Position numbers and translations under genes: made by a program. From Tetrastigma voinierianum (Eukaryota; Streptophyta; Magnoliopsida; Vitales; Vitaceae), in NCBI GenBank assembly GCA_016808115.1, contig JAEQBH010001508.1, forward strand, positions 372,001 through 436,000: a stretch of 64,000 nt of DNA, in the 5' to 3' direction. Of this stretch, positions 10,540 through 23,164 are shown piece by piece. The notes under the pieces were generated by a model. It worked only from the letters and a program-made list of their open reading frames with translations, did no database searches and was not told where the DNA came from. Every line of letters begins with the position of its first letter. Position 1 is the stretch's first letter.

Positions 10540-13500
10540 CAATAAATCATTCAAACACAAATCATGCATTTCACAAAGATTTTTATCATTTTGCCCTTAA
10601 ACGAATTTAACCTATGCTTTTGGTGCATAAGATAACGGAATCACCGACACGGTTCTCACGGGCCGTAGGTCAGCCGTATAAAAATATTTTGTCTTTATAA
10701 CACGCACGTCCTACCAAGTTGCCGATCGTTATTAAAATTAATTCGTGAACATTACCAATACTATCCCACTAGGCTACGGATCGGAGTGACACATTACGCT
10801 CGCTAGCAAAGATCGCTAATTTAATTTTTACTTGTATAATACTAATATATCCTCAACTTAAATTTAACGGTTAACATTTTATTAAGGGTGTTCAAATCAT
10901 TCATAACAAAATATAGTATAGTATGTACATTTATACAAACAATTCATTTTCAATACTCATGCAGTTTTTCATATGCAAATCATTTCACAATCAATTGCAT
11001 CAAATCAATTAAAACAAATCAATATGCTTTTTCTTATAAATCATTTCAACAATTCAAATCATTTTGTAATCATTCAAACACTTTGGAATTAGAGAGAGAG
11101 AAGTAGAGAATAAACCAAAAAGCTTGTTACACTTTGATTCCAATCATCGGAATCTCGATCAATTCAAGCTTTTCTCCTCGTCAACCCCTATTCTAATACA
11201 ATTAACAATCATATTATTAGTCGGGTATTCTAGGAGTTATATTTAGGTTTTTAGTTAGGGTTGTTTTCTACCCAACACACCTTCACTTGTAAAAATTTTC
11301 TGGGAACAAATGAGTCATATTTTACCCAACTTTCTTCAAGTCCATTGTTTCTCTATAAATCTATTTTATTCAGAAATTTGAATCATCAAATTCAGAGCAC
11401 CAAAGCTCCAAATGTGTCATAAACATCCGGGACTATTATATTTTCGACATAGAACTAGAATTTGCCCAAAAACAAGGCTCCCTTTACACAAATATCTAGG
11501 TCTAATGGGGTCCAATTTTGGTTACACTTATTTCAGGGAAATTTGTTTTCCTAGAAGTCTAGTTTACCCAGAAATTGAATCACTCAATTTGGATGAGTGA
11601 AACTCAACTTATGGCTTAAATACAAAAATTGTTCTGAAAAACTAAAACTGTATCAGAACTGAACCAAAATTAACCTGAAAAAAGAGCCTCATTTTGACGA
11701 ATTTCTGGGTATAATGGGGTCTAAATTTGGATAAACTTATTTAAGGAATATTTGTTAGACTAGAAGTCTAGTTTACCCAAAAATTTGAATCACTCAATTT
11801 GGATGAGTGATGGCCAAAACAAAAATATGGGTTTTGAAAAATTTTGACAGCATCTCCCCTAAAAACCTAACATTTCCTTTATACAAAAATTTCTCGACAC
11901 CAATCCAAACAATGATATAACAACTTAGAGCAACCACCAAAACATAAATAAACAATCAACATCATTTTTATACCAACTTAAGGTTCTTTCTAAACCCAAA
12001 CACAACATTAAGGAAAGTTAGGGTTTTATTCCTTACCTTTAAATTATTTATTCTCACCACCTTCATTTTCCTCTTATCAAAGTTTTTTTTTTTTTTTTAA
12101 TCCTTGATTTCATGGAGCAAAGACCGCTAATCTTCCTTCCTCTCTCACAACCAAAAAAACCCTAACACTTTCTCTCCCTTTCGTTTGCCAATGTGCAAAA
12201 TGCCTCTAAAAGACCACAATGACGGTCTTTAATCAAAATCCTGCACTAAGCCTTGTTTGGCTACACACTAATTCCAATTTTTCTCATTTTTCTCACTTTA
12301 AAGCTTCATTTCAATTTCATTTTCACTACATTTCATTTCATTTATACTATGACACTTACATTACTCATTTATGACCCTTAGGTTCTCATTTGACATTTTT
12401 ACCAAATTTATTTGGTTCCTGTAAAATTTTCGGGTTTTTATCATTTTTTCCTTTTTAGCCATTTAAACTCCATAAAAAATATAATTTATTTTATTTTATA
12501 CCTTGAACATGTTATAAAATTGTTAGGGTATTTTCAGGGCGTTACATGTTTTGTGGGCATTTTACATGCTACACCTTACCTTGAGGGTTAAGTGTGTTAT
12601 TGATTTTGTGATAACATGCTTAGTTGTTGGTGTTTGATAAAATGTTAATATATGTGTTTTAATGTATTGACATTGATGTGAGTGTTTAATTGGAGATTAT
12701 ATGCATGTGATATAATTGTTCACGATGCATGATGAATTGTATTAATTAAAATGTCCATATGGCATTCATAACATATGTGACATGACATTGACTTGCAATG
12801 AAAATACATTACATACGATAACATCATCACGCCAAAGCGCTAGTGCATTGTTGAGATCAAACACCAAATTTAGTGATTGATGAGTAGGTTTTAGATTTGG
12901 CTGGATCAAGTCCAACAAGAGTCGTATTTGCATGACATGGAAAAACTTATATGTCAATAGTATGACTAGACACTTCTCGTGAAAGACCGTTATCGATTCA
13001 TACACTCCAACGGTGAAAGTCTAAAAAGGTAGCAAGGCGTGTGAGGCTTATGTGAGACTCAAAACTCATTATTCAAAATACATGAGTTTCTCAGAGTATG
13101 AAATGATCATTCGAGGTTTAATATCCAACAAGTTTCGTTTATAAACACATAATTTTATTTCAAAATGATCTGGATGTAATCCATTAACGACGGATTTTAT
13201 CACACATCGACATTGCATTGTGTGGTGGGAATTCCAGAAGACTTGGTGATTAAGGCAGATAATTGAGTCTCATCTCATTTCATACACGATACGTAATTGC
13301 ATATTCTTACTGGAAATTGTTGATGTGGATATGAATTGTCAAATGTGAGCATTGCATGTGCACTTAGGTGGAGAGTAGCCTATGTAGAAATTACTCTACT
13401 AGGCGTGACTCACCCTATACGGGAAAAACATTTCAGGTGCAGGATATAAGCTAGTAGGAAGCTCTCATTCGGGATTATAAGGGTGAAGAAATTCGACTTG

Positions 13501-13897
13501 TGGCTTTTATAGTTATTTTTGTAAAATTTTTGGAACAAACTAGTTTTGACATGTACCTTTATGTAAAAGAGTTGTAATTTAACTCATATGAATTGTTTTT
13601 AATATAGTCTTACATGTTTTTATATGAATGTGATAAATGGGTCCTATTAATTTTTTACTCATAAATGGACTCTAAGTAAGGCCATTGTGTTATTTTTTGG
13701 CCTTTGACGGGTTATGTTATTATATATTACGAAAGTTTGGTTTGCATGTAGCTCCCCGTACAAAGGAGATTATGTCTAATTTTTGCTTAAAATTATGGAT
13801 CCCGTAAATAGGACAACGTGTGGCACGAGTCACACCCATATCCATGTATATTCCACGCTCGATGGTGATCAACGACCCTGATTCTCAAGGCCATACA

Positions 13898-14255
13898 GAC
13901 TGAGCATAGGTATGCGATTACCTACGGCTTGATGGAATGGAGTTCAGTACTCCATCACATTCATTTTGCATTTCATATTTTGTGCCTTAATATGCTACAT
14001 GATTGTGTGCTTTGTGTTATGTGAATTATATATGGTAAAATGTAAATGGAAAAAAAGGAACACTAGGGTTAGAAAACATAACCTTTAGGGTTCGAAAAAA
14101 GAATGAACATAATGGCTCTAGATGTCAGAGAGTTTATTAAAGGGTCAAGACATGCTACTAGTTAGACAAGGAGAGAAATCTCAAAGTTTAAACTTGATCC
14201 CCAATTTTTTTTTTTGGATACTATGTAAGACTCTATTGCTATCTGACATATGTAG
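13898..14255 (+). other. Leader of element A with decayed primer-binding site
   Basis: The sequence just after the 5' LTR (GACTGAGCATAGGT) is a weak match to the TGGTATCAGAGC-type initiator-Met tRNA primer site that is well preserved in element E. A CTACGGCTTGATGG segment and T-rich DNA follow, up to the gag ATG. No other feature is seen. Confidence 0.4.
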
Positions 14256-14490
14256 ATGGCTAATCGAGGAAGAGGACGCCGAGGCGGTGGGCGGAACAAC
14301 AACCCACTACCATCGACCTTTAACCAACGAGCCTTCATAGAGGCTATTGGTACTACGATTGTTACTATTGCACAAGCAAGCGTTGTGGCTGCCACCATTG
14401 CACAGGCTAGCGCAGATGTGGGCCAAGGAGGGCTAAGTAACCTCCAAAGGTTCAAGGCACACCATCTTCCAACCTTCAGGGGAGGAGGGC
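14256..14490 (+). pseudogene. gag: Element A gag N-terminus (truncated)
   Basis: The ATG at 14256 opens an arginine/glycine-rich start (MANRGRGRRGGG). An alanine-rich helix-like part follows, then HHLPTFRGGG, which matches the start of the conserved Del-type gag core before its DPxxAxxW block. At about 14490 the text switches directly to integrase sequence, so the rest of gag, the zinc knuckle, protease, reverse transcriptase, RNase H and most of integrase are gone. The product would be a capsid fragment with no expected function. Confidence 0.65.
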
Positions 14491-15175
14491 CAAGTACCCA
14501 TAGTGGAATTCGCTTACAACAATAGTTATCATGTGAACATTCAAATAGCACCTTATGAGGCACTATATGGGAGGCCTTGTCGATCTCCGATTTGTTAGAC
14601 AGAGGTGGGAGAGAGAACCTCTACATGTTCGGATTTGGTTAGGGACACATCAGAGAAGGTGGAATTGATACTAAGCATCTTCACAAATGTGAGTCAGAAG
14701 AGCTAAGCCAACAAACGACTCGCCACCTCTTGCAGTTCGAGGTGGGTGATCGCGTCTTCGGCGCGATGCCTAAGAGAGAAGTGGCCGTTCGCAAGGTGGA
14801 AAGATCACGAAATTTATTAGGCCCTTCGAAGTACTCAAGAGGGTAGGTAAGGTTGCTTACCGGTTGGCGTTACCGCCAAACTTATCGGGTGTTCATGCGG
14901 TATTCTATATCTTCATGCTCCGGAAGTACACTCCAGGTCCACGATTGATGTGGTGGATTGGGACGAGCTTGTTGTTGATGTGGATGGATCCTTCGAGGAG
15001 GGACAGCTACGTATCATGGATAGCCGGGAACAAGTTTTGCAAGGCAAGATCGTGAGGGCTGGGCGTGTTAGCGTTATCACCAGGCTGAGGAGGCAACATG
15101 GGAACCCGAAGACACTATACTTACTCAATTATCCTTTCTTATTTGGCCACGGCAGATGTTTAGTTATTTGATATT
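14491..15175 (+). pseudogene. Element A integrase C-terminus with chromodomain-like tail
   Basis: The fragment starts at EFAYNNSYH and continues with APYEALYGR and RDTSEKVELI. It then runs through a shifted frame containing the GVHAVFYI region, and ends with DWDELVVDVDGSFEEG, RIMDSREQVLQGK and GRVSVITRL. This is the order of a chromovirus integrase end and its chromodomain-like tail. At least one stop follows RSPIC and frame changes occur near 14700-14900. It is fused to gag by the internal deletion of the element. Confidence 0.65.
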
Positions 15176-15247
15176 AAATGGTTGTTGCATAAGTGCGATT
15201 GTATGTGCTATGTGTAAATTTCGAGGATGAAATTTTCATGAGAAAGA
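15176..15247 (+). promoter_or_regulatory. Element A pre-LTR block and polypurine tract remnant
   Basis: AAATTTCGAGGATGAAATT lies at about 15216-15234, followed by a degenerate purine tract (GAGAAAGA) directly before the 3' LTR at 15248. The equivalent site in element C is a clean AAGGAGGGGAGAA. Confidence 0.5.
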
Positions 15248-15855
15248 TGTAAACCGTAAATTTGAACTTTTCGAAAGTGACAAACTTAAATCACGTTAAG
15301 GTACATGTTGCAAACCCAAAATTTTATAGATCTCAGGGATGATGAAATGGACTACACTATCGATTTTGTTCAGGAAATCAATTACTCGATTTAATTTCAT
15401 CGAATTATGAAACAGTCAGAATTTTCACATTTTTCGAGGTATCGGGTACCTAGTGAACTCCAAATACCAGATTTTTGAGAAAATCTTGAAAATTAGGAAA
15501 TAATTTAAATAAAGTTCATGTAAAATAATTTGAACTCAAATCAGGATGAAATAAATCGTTTCATGATAGAAATGGACTCGAAAAAGTCGTGGACATGTGG
15601 TGCGATAAATGAGAGGCTGGGGGACAACATATCTCATTTTCTTCCTGGTTTTTATGTGAGAGAGAGTAAGAGAAAGAGGGTCCACACTCTTCGACGATCC
15701 ACGTAGCTTCCTTGCTGGTTTGACCGCTGCCAAGAACTAAAGTCTATCGCTTCTCAACGAGGGCTACGCGTGTGTACAAAAAAGGAGGGATTTCACCGAA
15801 ATTCCAAATGAGAAGATTTGGGGAAATCAAAGTTTTCGGGTTAAGGAGGTGTTTT

Positions 15856-18225
15856 TGTGACGCCCTAAATCCCGGGGTCTTGTTGACAAACTACCAACCC
15901 GTGAATCTCGTGGATTTCAAAATCCATACCACACCGCTGTGTCCCATTTATGTGGATTCATAGCTCACTAAAATCGCGCAGTCTCCTCTGCTCGGCGAGT
16001 ACCTACCCAACATACAACCTATATAATAGTATAATCATAACTCATTCAGTGTCTCAATAGAAATAATAATGACCACACAGGTTCCATCTGTCCATATCCC
16101 CAATATACATCCCTTTACCGAGACCCATTCATTCACATTTAAATATAAAATATGAAAATAAAACACTTAATTACAATCCAAAGAGTCCGATCATGACCCT
16201 CTTACCATAATTACATACCCGACTATTTAGACAATAGTCCCAAAAGAATTTAATCACAATTCTTTTATACAAAATACTTTTTACAAAGGTAATATCAAGG
16301 CCACACATCGGCCTCCTTCATAATCACGACCTCGTTGGAGCGTCATCTCCCTGTACCTGAAAGGGGGTCCCACAACGGGGTGAGCAATGCCCATAAGAGA
16401 AATTCTCCTATAAGGGCCACCTAAATGCACATGCAATGGCACACACACATCATACCACATTCCATACAGAAAATGCAATCCTACATGGAATATTTCATGT
16501 CATGAATGAGATGAGACTCTTCATACCCATAACCCGAGTCTTGACCAACTCCCTCACACCTGTGACCCCAAATGTGAAAACCTGTCATTAGTGTTTCACC
16601 AAATGACCATTTTTTCTTCCAAAACAAAAGCTTTTTGTTTCATAAGTCAAAATCCATTGGACAAACTCTGATATTCACTTTAATTTATAAAATCTCATGT
16701 GTTTCTGTGGGTAACGAATTTCCGGGCTCTCACCGTAGGTCACATGCCTTCTGAAACTTTCGCGAGCTTTCATCGTTGGATACATATGTTTAACCAAAAA
16801 TAAAATTTGGGTCTGGGGATCTACCATATTCGCTTTCCAACAACACGTATTATTACTTTAATGTTATGCAACCGAGAGTCTCACTCGACGCCGTCCCATT
16901 TTCGAGCTTCGCCACATATTCACCAAGAACGCTGACAACCAATACCATGCACACACATCGACTCGACGCGATGTCCCGCGTGTATATGAAATGCTTAATA
17001 TGTCATCTTCATGTCATATCATGTTACATGCATAATGAGAGCTACATGCAACATTACCAAAACATGAATAATTATATTTTCTACATATAATTCACATCCA
17101 TCAAAAGAACATATATCAACATGATATTTTAACACACAACATGTTATTCAATCAAGCAACAACACATAAAATGGCCCCAATCTCGGACCCATAAAAATAG
17201 GGCACCTCTTGGTCCCTTCAAGGCTACGAACCATTTTTTGTTTTATTCGTCACCAAATCACTGTGATACCAAAACACACAATAAAACCCGAAGACATCAG
17301 TCCCGGGATCAAAACCAAATCTCAACATAGTCCGGACTGCCTGGAACCAGTCCCAAAAATTTCCAATATTCAGTCCTAAAATATCGGGATCGAATCCCGC
17401 GACCAGTAAATGACCTTTAGGCTAGAAATAATCCAAGTAGGAAAATTCCCTACCTCTTGAATTTTGATGAAACTCCCAGATTTTGGTACCCACGCGTAGC
17501 CCTCGTTGCGTGGATCGACTTTAACTCTTGATCACAGACCAATACCAACGCCGGAAAATTTCCCTCTTTCTTTTTCTTCCCTTTCCTTCTCTTCTCCTTT
17601 GTCCACTTCCTTTCCCCTCTATCATGTTTGCTTCCTCCTTTTCTCCTCCCTTTCCACTCCACTGAATTTGTCCCAAAAGTGGGGAAGTTCCCCCCCACCT
17701 TCCTCCCTTCTCTCACCACCTCACACTTGTCTCATTTATATTTTTCCTCTATTTATTTTCTTTTCTTTTCTTTTCTTCTATTGGTCTTTTCTTCCTTTCT
17801 TTTTCTTTGCTCTATCCCTGTCTAATTATCTTTTTGTCAAGCCCCACTCTCATTTTTCATTTATTTCTCCATTTGACTTTATTCCCTTTATTACTCCATT
17901 TGACACATGGCTCAATATGAGCCATCCATGCAAGTGCCATGTGTCACTTGCCACATCACATGGCTATCGTGCCATGTGTCCATATCCTAGGGTGTCATGT
18001 GTAATCACATGGTCATGTCAGGTGTCAATCGACACTCGATGCCTCAAAAGACATGAAATTTCGACTGTCATGGAATTCGAAAAAATTCGAGCCAGAAGCA
18101 AATTTACTGGCACGAATTCAACGCGGTCCGCTTCACTAACCGGAGATCTAGAAAATTTCTGGTTTCCAATTGAAAATACTGTTTTACCATTTTTCAGAAA
18201 AATTGAATTTTTCCCGGGTTTTACA
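15856..18225 (-). repeat. 3' LTR of element E
   Basis: The plus-strand text runs TGTGACGCCC to CCCGGGTTTTACA, so on the minus strand the LTR is TGTAAAACCCGGG to GGGCGTCACA. The termini resemble those of A and C. It contains a long C/T-rich tract on the plus strand at 17560-17830, which gives a spurious 258-codon open frame (17506-18282). The same tract and frame recur in the other LTR at 24990-25300. Confidence 0.78.
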
Positions 18226-18348
18226 TTCTTCCCGGTTGAATTCACACACACTAGCACACACAAACACATGCATATGCAATAGTTAATCTAGTTCCAATAT
18301 TAGAGTCCCAATATTAGACCACACACCTTCATCCTCAAATAGGAAAGA
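18226..18348 (-). promoter_or_regulatory. Element E polypurine tract and end of pol
   Basis: On the minus strand CCGGGAAGAA directly precedes the 3' LTR and is probably the worn polypurine tract. Just upstream, a frame broken by one stop encodes the FEDEG-type end that follows the chromodomain-like tail in this lineage. Confidence 0.45.
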
Positions 18349-19990
18349 TTAGGTGACCCGCATTGTGTCATCTCGTTCCCAAGTTGTCTCCTCCACTTCT
18401 CGGTGTTGCCACAACACTTTCACTAGTCTCACGGTCTTGCGTCGCAAAACTTGATCTCGGATTTCCAAGATACGCACTGGTCCCTCCTGGAAGGTCCCAT
18501 TTGTATCAATAATAATCTCTCCCCAATCCACTACATGAGTTGATCTCGAGTATACTTCCAGAGCATGGAGACGGGAACACCTCATGGACACCTAATAAGC
18601 TCGGCGGTAATGCCAACCGATAAGCAACTATGCCCACCCTCTCGAGTATCTCGAAGGGCCCAATATACCTCGGCACTAGCTTCCCTTATTTGCCGAATCC
18701 GACCACTCCTCTCTTAGGTATCACCTTCAAGAAGACATGATCACCCACCTCAAACTCTAAAGGTCGACGCCGCTCCGTCAAGATAGCTCTTGGCGCCGGC
18801 TCGAGACGTGAGAAGACGCTCATATCAAATCCACCTTCTCGAGGTGTTCTAATCGTATTCCACTAGTTGATGGAATTCCCTCTCCCCACCTCTGTCCACA
18901 AAGCTGATCGACATGGCCTCCCAAGGCAAAGCCTTATAGGTGCCATATTATATACTCTCCCGATAACGTTGTTGTAAAGTAATTCCACTAAGGGTAAATG
19001 CTTCTCCCAGCTACCCTTAAGATCTAGAACGCATGCTCGTAGCATGTTCTCTAAAACCTGTATGGTCCAATCTAATTGACCATCTGTCTACGGATGAAAC
19101 GTTGTGCTCATCGTCAACTATGTCCCAATAGCCTTTTGGAAACTCTTTCAAAAGTGTTCCAGAAACTCAGATCCCCTCGGGTCCGAGACTACGGACACTA
19201 TAATTCACGCACTCTGACATCTCTCAAGATACAACCTGGCAGACTCCCCAGTGTGAAGGTCATCCACATGGCTAGAAAATGTGCCGAATTTTTATGAGCC
19301 TGGCCCACAATAACCCACACCACATCATGCTCCACTATCCGCGGGCAAGCGGCTCACAAAGTCCATCGTGACATGCCCCACTTCCACCGCCACTTCCAAT
19401 GGCTGTAGAGTAGGCCTCGGGCTTCCGATGCTAGCCTTTACCGACACGCGAGACAATCAATAACAAAATCTCCAACTTGTCGCTTCATCCTCTCCCGCAC
19501 ATCGTGACAAATATCATAAATACATCTTCACGCCACTGACGCACAACAAATCGAGAGATGAAGTGAACTCCCTAAGGATCTCCTTCTCTCGCATTCGCCA
19601 ACCGGCTGAAACTACTACCCGTCCCTTTATACCAAAGGCTGCTTATGTGGGTGGCCCCGCCTTGTCACCCATACTGACCGTACTCCGCCCTTGATGGATT
19701 TATATCTCCGCGCTTCGCTCACCTAATCACCCTACTTAGTAGGACGAGCTACCAAACTCCCTTTAATTCTCTCAGCCGATCACCGTGATCGCAGCCAAAT
19801 CGTCTCCACAGCCTCGGAAAAGCATCTACTATTCCCGAAGCTACACTTAGCCAAGACTGTGGACTTCCGCATCGAAGATTAGCCACTACATTCAGACATT
19901 GGGATGGTACGCAGATACTCTATTCATCCGCATTGCCTCATGTTAAGGTCCCGTCAGAAAATATACCACTCGTGGTCGGAAAATACTCAA
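18349..19990 (-). pseudogene. Element E integrase and chromodomain-like tail
   Basis: Read from 19.5 kb downward, the traces are RMKRQVGDFV with a CLAC zinc-binding end, WKWGM, VVWVIVGQAHKNSAHFLAM (catalytic core strand), SWEKHLPLVEL, YNN, APIRLCLGR, RPLEFEVGDHVFLKVIPKRG, GPFEILERVG, LPPSLLGVHEVF. They end with VVDWGEIIIDTNGTFQEG and RKTVRLVKVLWQHREVEE. The order is that of a full Del-type integrase. Several frameshifts break it (for example near 18600, 18860 and 19050). Integration activity is not expected. Confidence 0.68.
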
Positions 19991-21010
19991 CCGGCCACAT
20001 ACGTAGCGGGCACCAAATCTTTAAGGCAAAGACAATGGTCACAACCCCTCAGGTCATGCAGGCGTAATTCGCCACGCATTCTTTAATCGTCAGAAACCAT
20101 AAGCCGCCAACCTCCTGGGATCGTATCAAGACACATTCTAGTCTATTCTTAGAAGCATCATAGTACACCGTGTACCTCTATCCCTGTTCCAGGACTATCA
20201 GAATAGGAGCCGGGCGTGTTTCTCCCTTTCAATTCCCTAGAATGCTTTCACACATGTCATCTAATCTAAAGTCGATTCTCCTTCCAGTCAATCTTCATCA
20301 TAAAAGGTTAATGGGATAAATCTTTAATGAATCTCCCCAGAGCAATTCCGCTAATCCCAAAACTGCAAGATTCAAAGATTGAATCTACTCCCAACCTACA
20401 ATGTACTTCTTCTACCTTCTCAAGGTCTATTGACACACCTGAAGCCGACAAAACGTGTCCTAAGAATTTCACCTTAGTAAGCCAAAACTCGCACTTACTA
20501 AACTTGGCATACAACTAATGTTTTATGAGTGCCTGGAGAACAATCCTCAAATGATCCTCATGCTCCTTCGTGATCGGAGGTATTAAGATGTCGCCAACAA
20601 AGATCACAACAAATCGATCTCAAATAGGTCGAATACTCCATGATGAGGATTCAATAACGTCGAGCATCGTTAACCGGAAGCATCACCGCGGAACTCGAAA
20701 TGCCCATACCGCGTCCTAAACCCTGTCTTAGGGATATTAGTCTCCCTAATTCTCAACTGATGATAACCGGTGCAAAGATCTATCTTGAAGTAGACTCGCG
20801 CCCCTTTCAGCTGATCAAACAAGTCATCAATCCTCGGTAATGGATACCGATTCTTGATCGTAACTCTGTTCAACTGTCGATAGTCAATGCACAGTCAAAG
20901 ATTCTTGTCGTTCTTCTTAGCAAACAAAACCGGAGCACCCCATGGTGTAGTGCTCGGTCTAATAAAACCCTTGCCCTACAATTCCTATAGTTAGACCTTG
21001 AGTTCCTGTA
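19991..21010 (-). pseudogene. Element E reverse transcriptase with RNase H remnants
   Basis: Clear reverse-transcriptase blocks in descending order are GFIRPSTTPWGAPVLFAKK, LCIDYRQLNRVTIKNRY, PLPRIDDLFDQLKGA, FKIDLCTGYHQLRI, TRYGHFEF and, after frame changes, FVVIFVGDIL. The catalytic FVDD box reads FVGD (codons at 20590-20601), so one of the two metal-binding aspartates is gone. KFSKCEFWLTKVKFLGHVLS, the thumb-proximal block, follows in 20514-20308. RNase H sequence toward 20.0 kb is too decayed to list motifs. The enzyme cannot work as read. Confidence 0.72.
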
Positions 21011-21334
21011 ACTCAGCCAGTGCCATTCTATGAGGAGTCATAGAAATGGGCGACGTAACAGGGTGTAACTCAATAACAAAGTCTATACCCTTGTGCGAAG
21101 GTAATCTCGATAGCTCATTCAGAAAGACATCCTTATACTTGCAAACCACCCAAGGTAGACCACAAAACCCTAGCCTCTCATTCTCTAGTAAGGCTTGCCA
21201 GCTAACCCATCAATTGTCTACTCCACCTCGAGAGTCAGGCACGGTCCGAGTGTAAAGCATCATGCTTCTCCTCTAAAGGTCACACGACACGGGCCTCGTA
21301 GGTAGTAATCCTCCTACTATCATAATCAATGACG

Positions 21335-21640
21335 ACTCAATGTGCCATCAACCAATCCATGCCAAGAATGACTTCAAAATCCGATATGTCCATCATCCGA
21401 AGGTCCACCGTGAGTAGAATCCCTGAGATCTCTAACACACAATCTATACATATCTGATCAATCCTCACCCTAGTCCCTAGAGGAGAACTCACATGTAACA
21501 ACTCTTCTAAGGTCTCCATTCTAAGCCCAAACACCACATTGGGGATGGCAAAGAATAAAATAATGCAATGCACTGGGACCAACAATATCTTTGCCCATAG
21601 GCGAGATAACGAAAACATACCTTGTATAATCAATCGATCA
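21335..21640 (-). pseudogene. Element E aspartic protease
   Basis: VSSPLGTRVRIDQICIDC, LTVDLRMMDISDFEVILGMD and WLMAH show the second half of a gypsy-type retropepsin. Upstream, the active-site loop that should read like VDxGAxHSFI is read as VGPSALHYFI in a shifted frame. The catalytic Asp is replaced by Gly (plus-strand 21578-21580) and the loop glycine is lost. The domain lies between gag and reverse transcriptase as expected. Confidence 0.65.
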
Positions 21641-21769
21641 ACCGGGGCTTACCGTGGTGATGGCGAGACACGCCCTGTGTCCTCAAGTCCTGACTCGTGA
21701 GCCCCGTCCCTGGCCACCCACACCCCGGCCCCTTCCTCAAACGTTTGTATCGAAAGCCGCTTTAGCAAA

Positions 21770-22734
21770 GACCCTAGGATTGATATTGGTCCCTTTCAGT
21801 CTTCGCATCAGTGGGTGAGAAGGAACAAACTGTGTCCGCACCTATCCCACTAATGAATGGGACTACACTGTCCCAAAACCTTGGGATCCTTGCCTCTGAG
21901 GGCAATCCCGCCTCATATGTCCAAGCTGATGGTAGAAATAACATGTTATCCTGGTCTTGACCAGTAGAAGTTCTCGGTCCGGCCTCGCCCCGATGTACCG
22001 TGGCTCCTTCCCTCTTAATCCTCATGGAATAGAAGTCTTCTGCTTCTTTCCTCGAATAAGAAGAAGGCCGGGTCTCCTTCCTTCGCTATCAAGACTGCAT
22101 CTCGCATGCTCCGCATCCTCTATCTCTCTCTCTCTATGGCCATACGCCCCGACTATGTAGAAATCCATGTCTTATAAGAGGAATCTTACAATGTTTCCCC
22201 GGATAGACAACTTCAAGCCATCCTTAAACTTCCTCACCTTGGCCATATCTGTGGCCACATAGTCATCCTCGAAACATGCTAATTCGGTGAACTTGGATAC
22301 GTACTCGAGCACAATCATACTTCCTTACTTCGACTCAAGGAGATGCCGGGAAAAACTAATCCATGAAGAGCTCTTTGAACTCTCCCCATGTCATCGTCTC
22401 TGGATTCTGTGAGACTTTGACCTAATCCCACTATATCTAGGATTCACCCTCTAGCCAAAATGTGGCTAGCCTGATCCTCGTAGCATCGGAGGTAATCTCT
22501 ATAGCCTCCAAAATTCTCTCAACCTATTAGAACCAATGATCAACTACCACTGATCCCCTCCTGAATATCGAGGATGATGTGCTATAAACTGGAGGTTACT
22601 CGCCCTCGACCCCCCAACTCCATTAGCTTATGCAATGGTAGCACTGAGCAATCTATGCCCCACAAAGGCCTCGTTGGTCAAACATGTGTGGAGGCTCGCG
22701 CCGACCCTTTGCGTCCCCTTCCTCGACTTGCCAT
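21770..22734 (-). pseudogene. gag: Element E gag with zinc knuckle
   Basis: The ATG at 22734 begins MASRGRGRKG. Downstream, with frame changes, come DHWF, ILEAIEITSDATRIRLATFW, QNPETMTWGEFKELFMD (the retrotransposon gag core) and then the nucleocapsid knuckle at 21943-21902, CYFYHQLGHMRRDC. The second cysteine of the CCHC knuckle is tyrosine (a G-to-A type change). Order and spacing fit Del-type gag, the capsid and RNA-packaging protein. Confidence 0.65.
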
Positions 22735-23164
22735 CTACACAAGTCAAATAGCAAACCGATTTCTTTCACGACCAAGGGTGTATGTGCCATTACTAATAGA
22801 CTTTAACATCATGAACTTACACCGTTTCATCCTTTTTCCTCTAAGAGGTAAGCTGTCGACATTAATACAAATCAGTTCCCGAACTATCATGTTCATTTTG
22901 TTTTCCAAACCCCTAAGGTTATGTTTTCTAACCCTAGTGTTTCATATACAATCTACTATATATATTATTCACACAAATCACCACACATATCACACAACAT
23001 GTTAAGCACAAAACACGTAACACACAACTATGCATGATCTAGACCCATGCCCATCAACCCTCGATACTCGTGTACCTAGACTCTTGATACCTAGCTGAGA
23101 TGAGCTAGTATCAGGACCATACTTGTGGATAACCACACCTGAGCTCCCTAGGTAGTCATTTAAC
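22735..23164 (-). other. Element E leader (5' untranslated region)
   Basis: No coding region is seen. The minus strand runs from the primer site through ACTACCTAGGGAGCTC and CTAGGTATCAAGAGTC segments to the gag ATG. A similar CACGAATACCTAGGGAGCTC segment follows the primer site of element C at about 46811-46830, so leader sequence is shared between the two elements. Confidence 0.5.

Larger units (their letters stand above)
7771..12546 (-). mobile_element. Solo LTR D' (gypsy family D), split by solo LTR B'
   Basis: Read on the minus strand it begins TGTAACGCCCTGAAAATACC at 12546, as D does at 41586, and ends near 7771 with sequence matching the D terminus (GGGTATGG against GGGTACTGG). The D' parts are 7771-8433 and 10545-12546, about 2.67 kb, close to D's 2.8 kb. 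The terminal 15 or so bases at the 7771 end are missing and no clean target duplication is seen there. No pol is present, which fits LTR-LTR recombination. Confidence 0.62.
6616..13897 (+). repeat. 5' LTR of element A, interrupted by solo LTR D'
   Basis: The LTR parts are 6616-7770 and 12547-13897. The second part resumes at TGTTTTGTGGGC, matching TGCTTTGTGG near 26140 in the 3' LTR. Internal imperfect repeats of a GGGCTTGTTTAG unit lie at 7668-7740. About 20 bp seen in the 3' LTR at the insertion point are absent here, so a small deletion accompanied or followed the D' insertion. The LTR ends near CCATACA. Confidence 0.65.

Noticed and set aside
14162..14563. 133-codon minus-strand frame
   Set aside because: Antisense to the element A gag start, which is recognisable on the plus strand.
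17506..18282. 258-codon plus-strand open frame rich in Ser, Pro, Phe and Leu
   Set aside because: It lies in the C/T-rich tract of an LTR of element E, antisense to the element, and recurs in the other LTR. It is a composition artefact.
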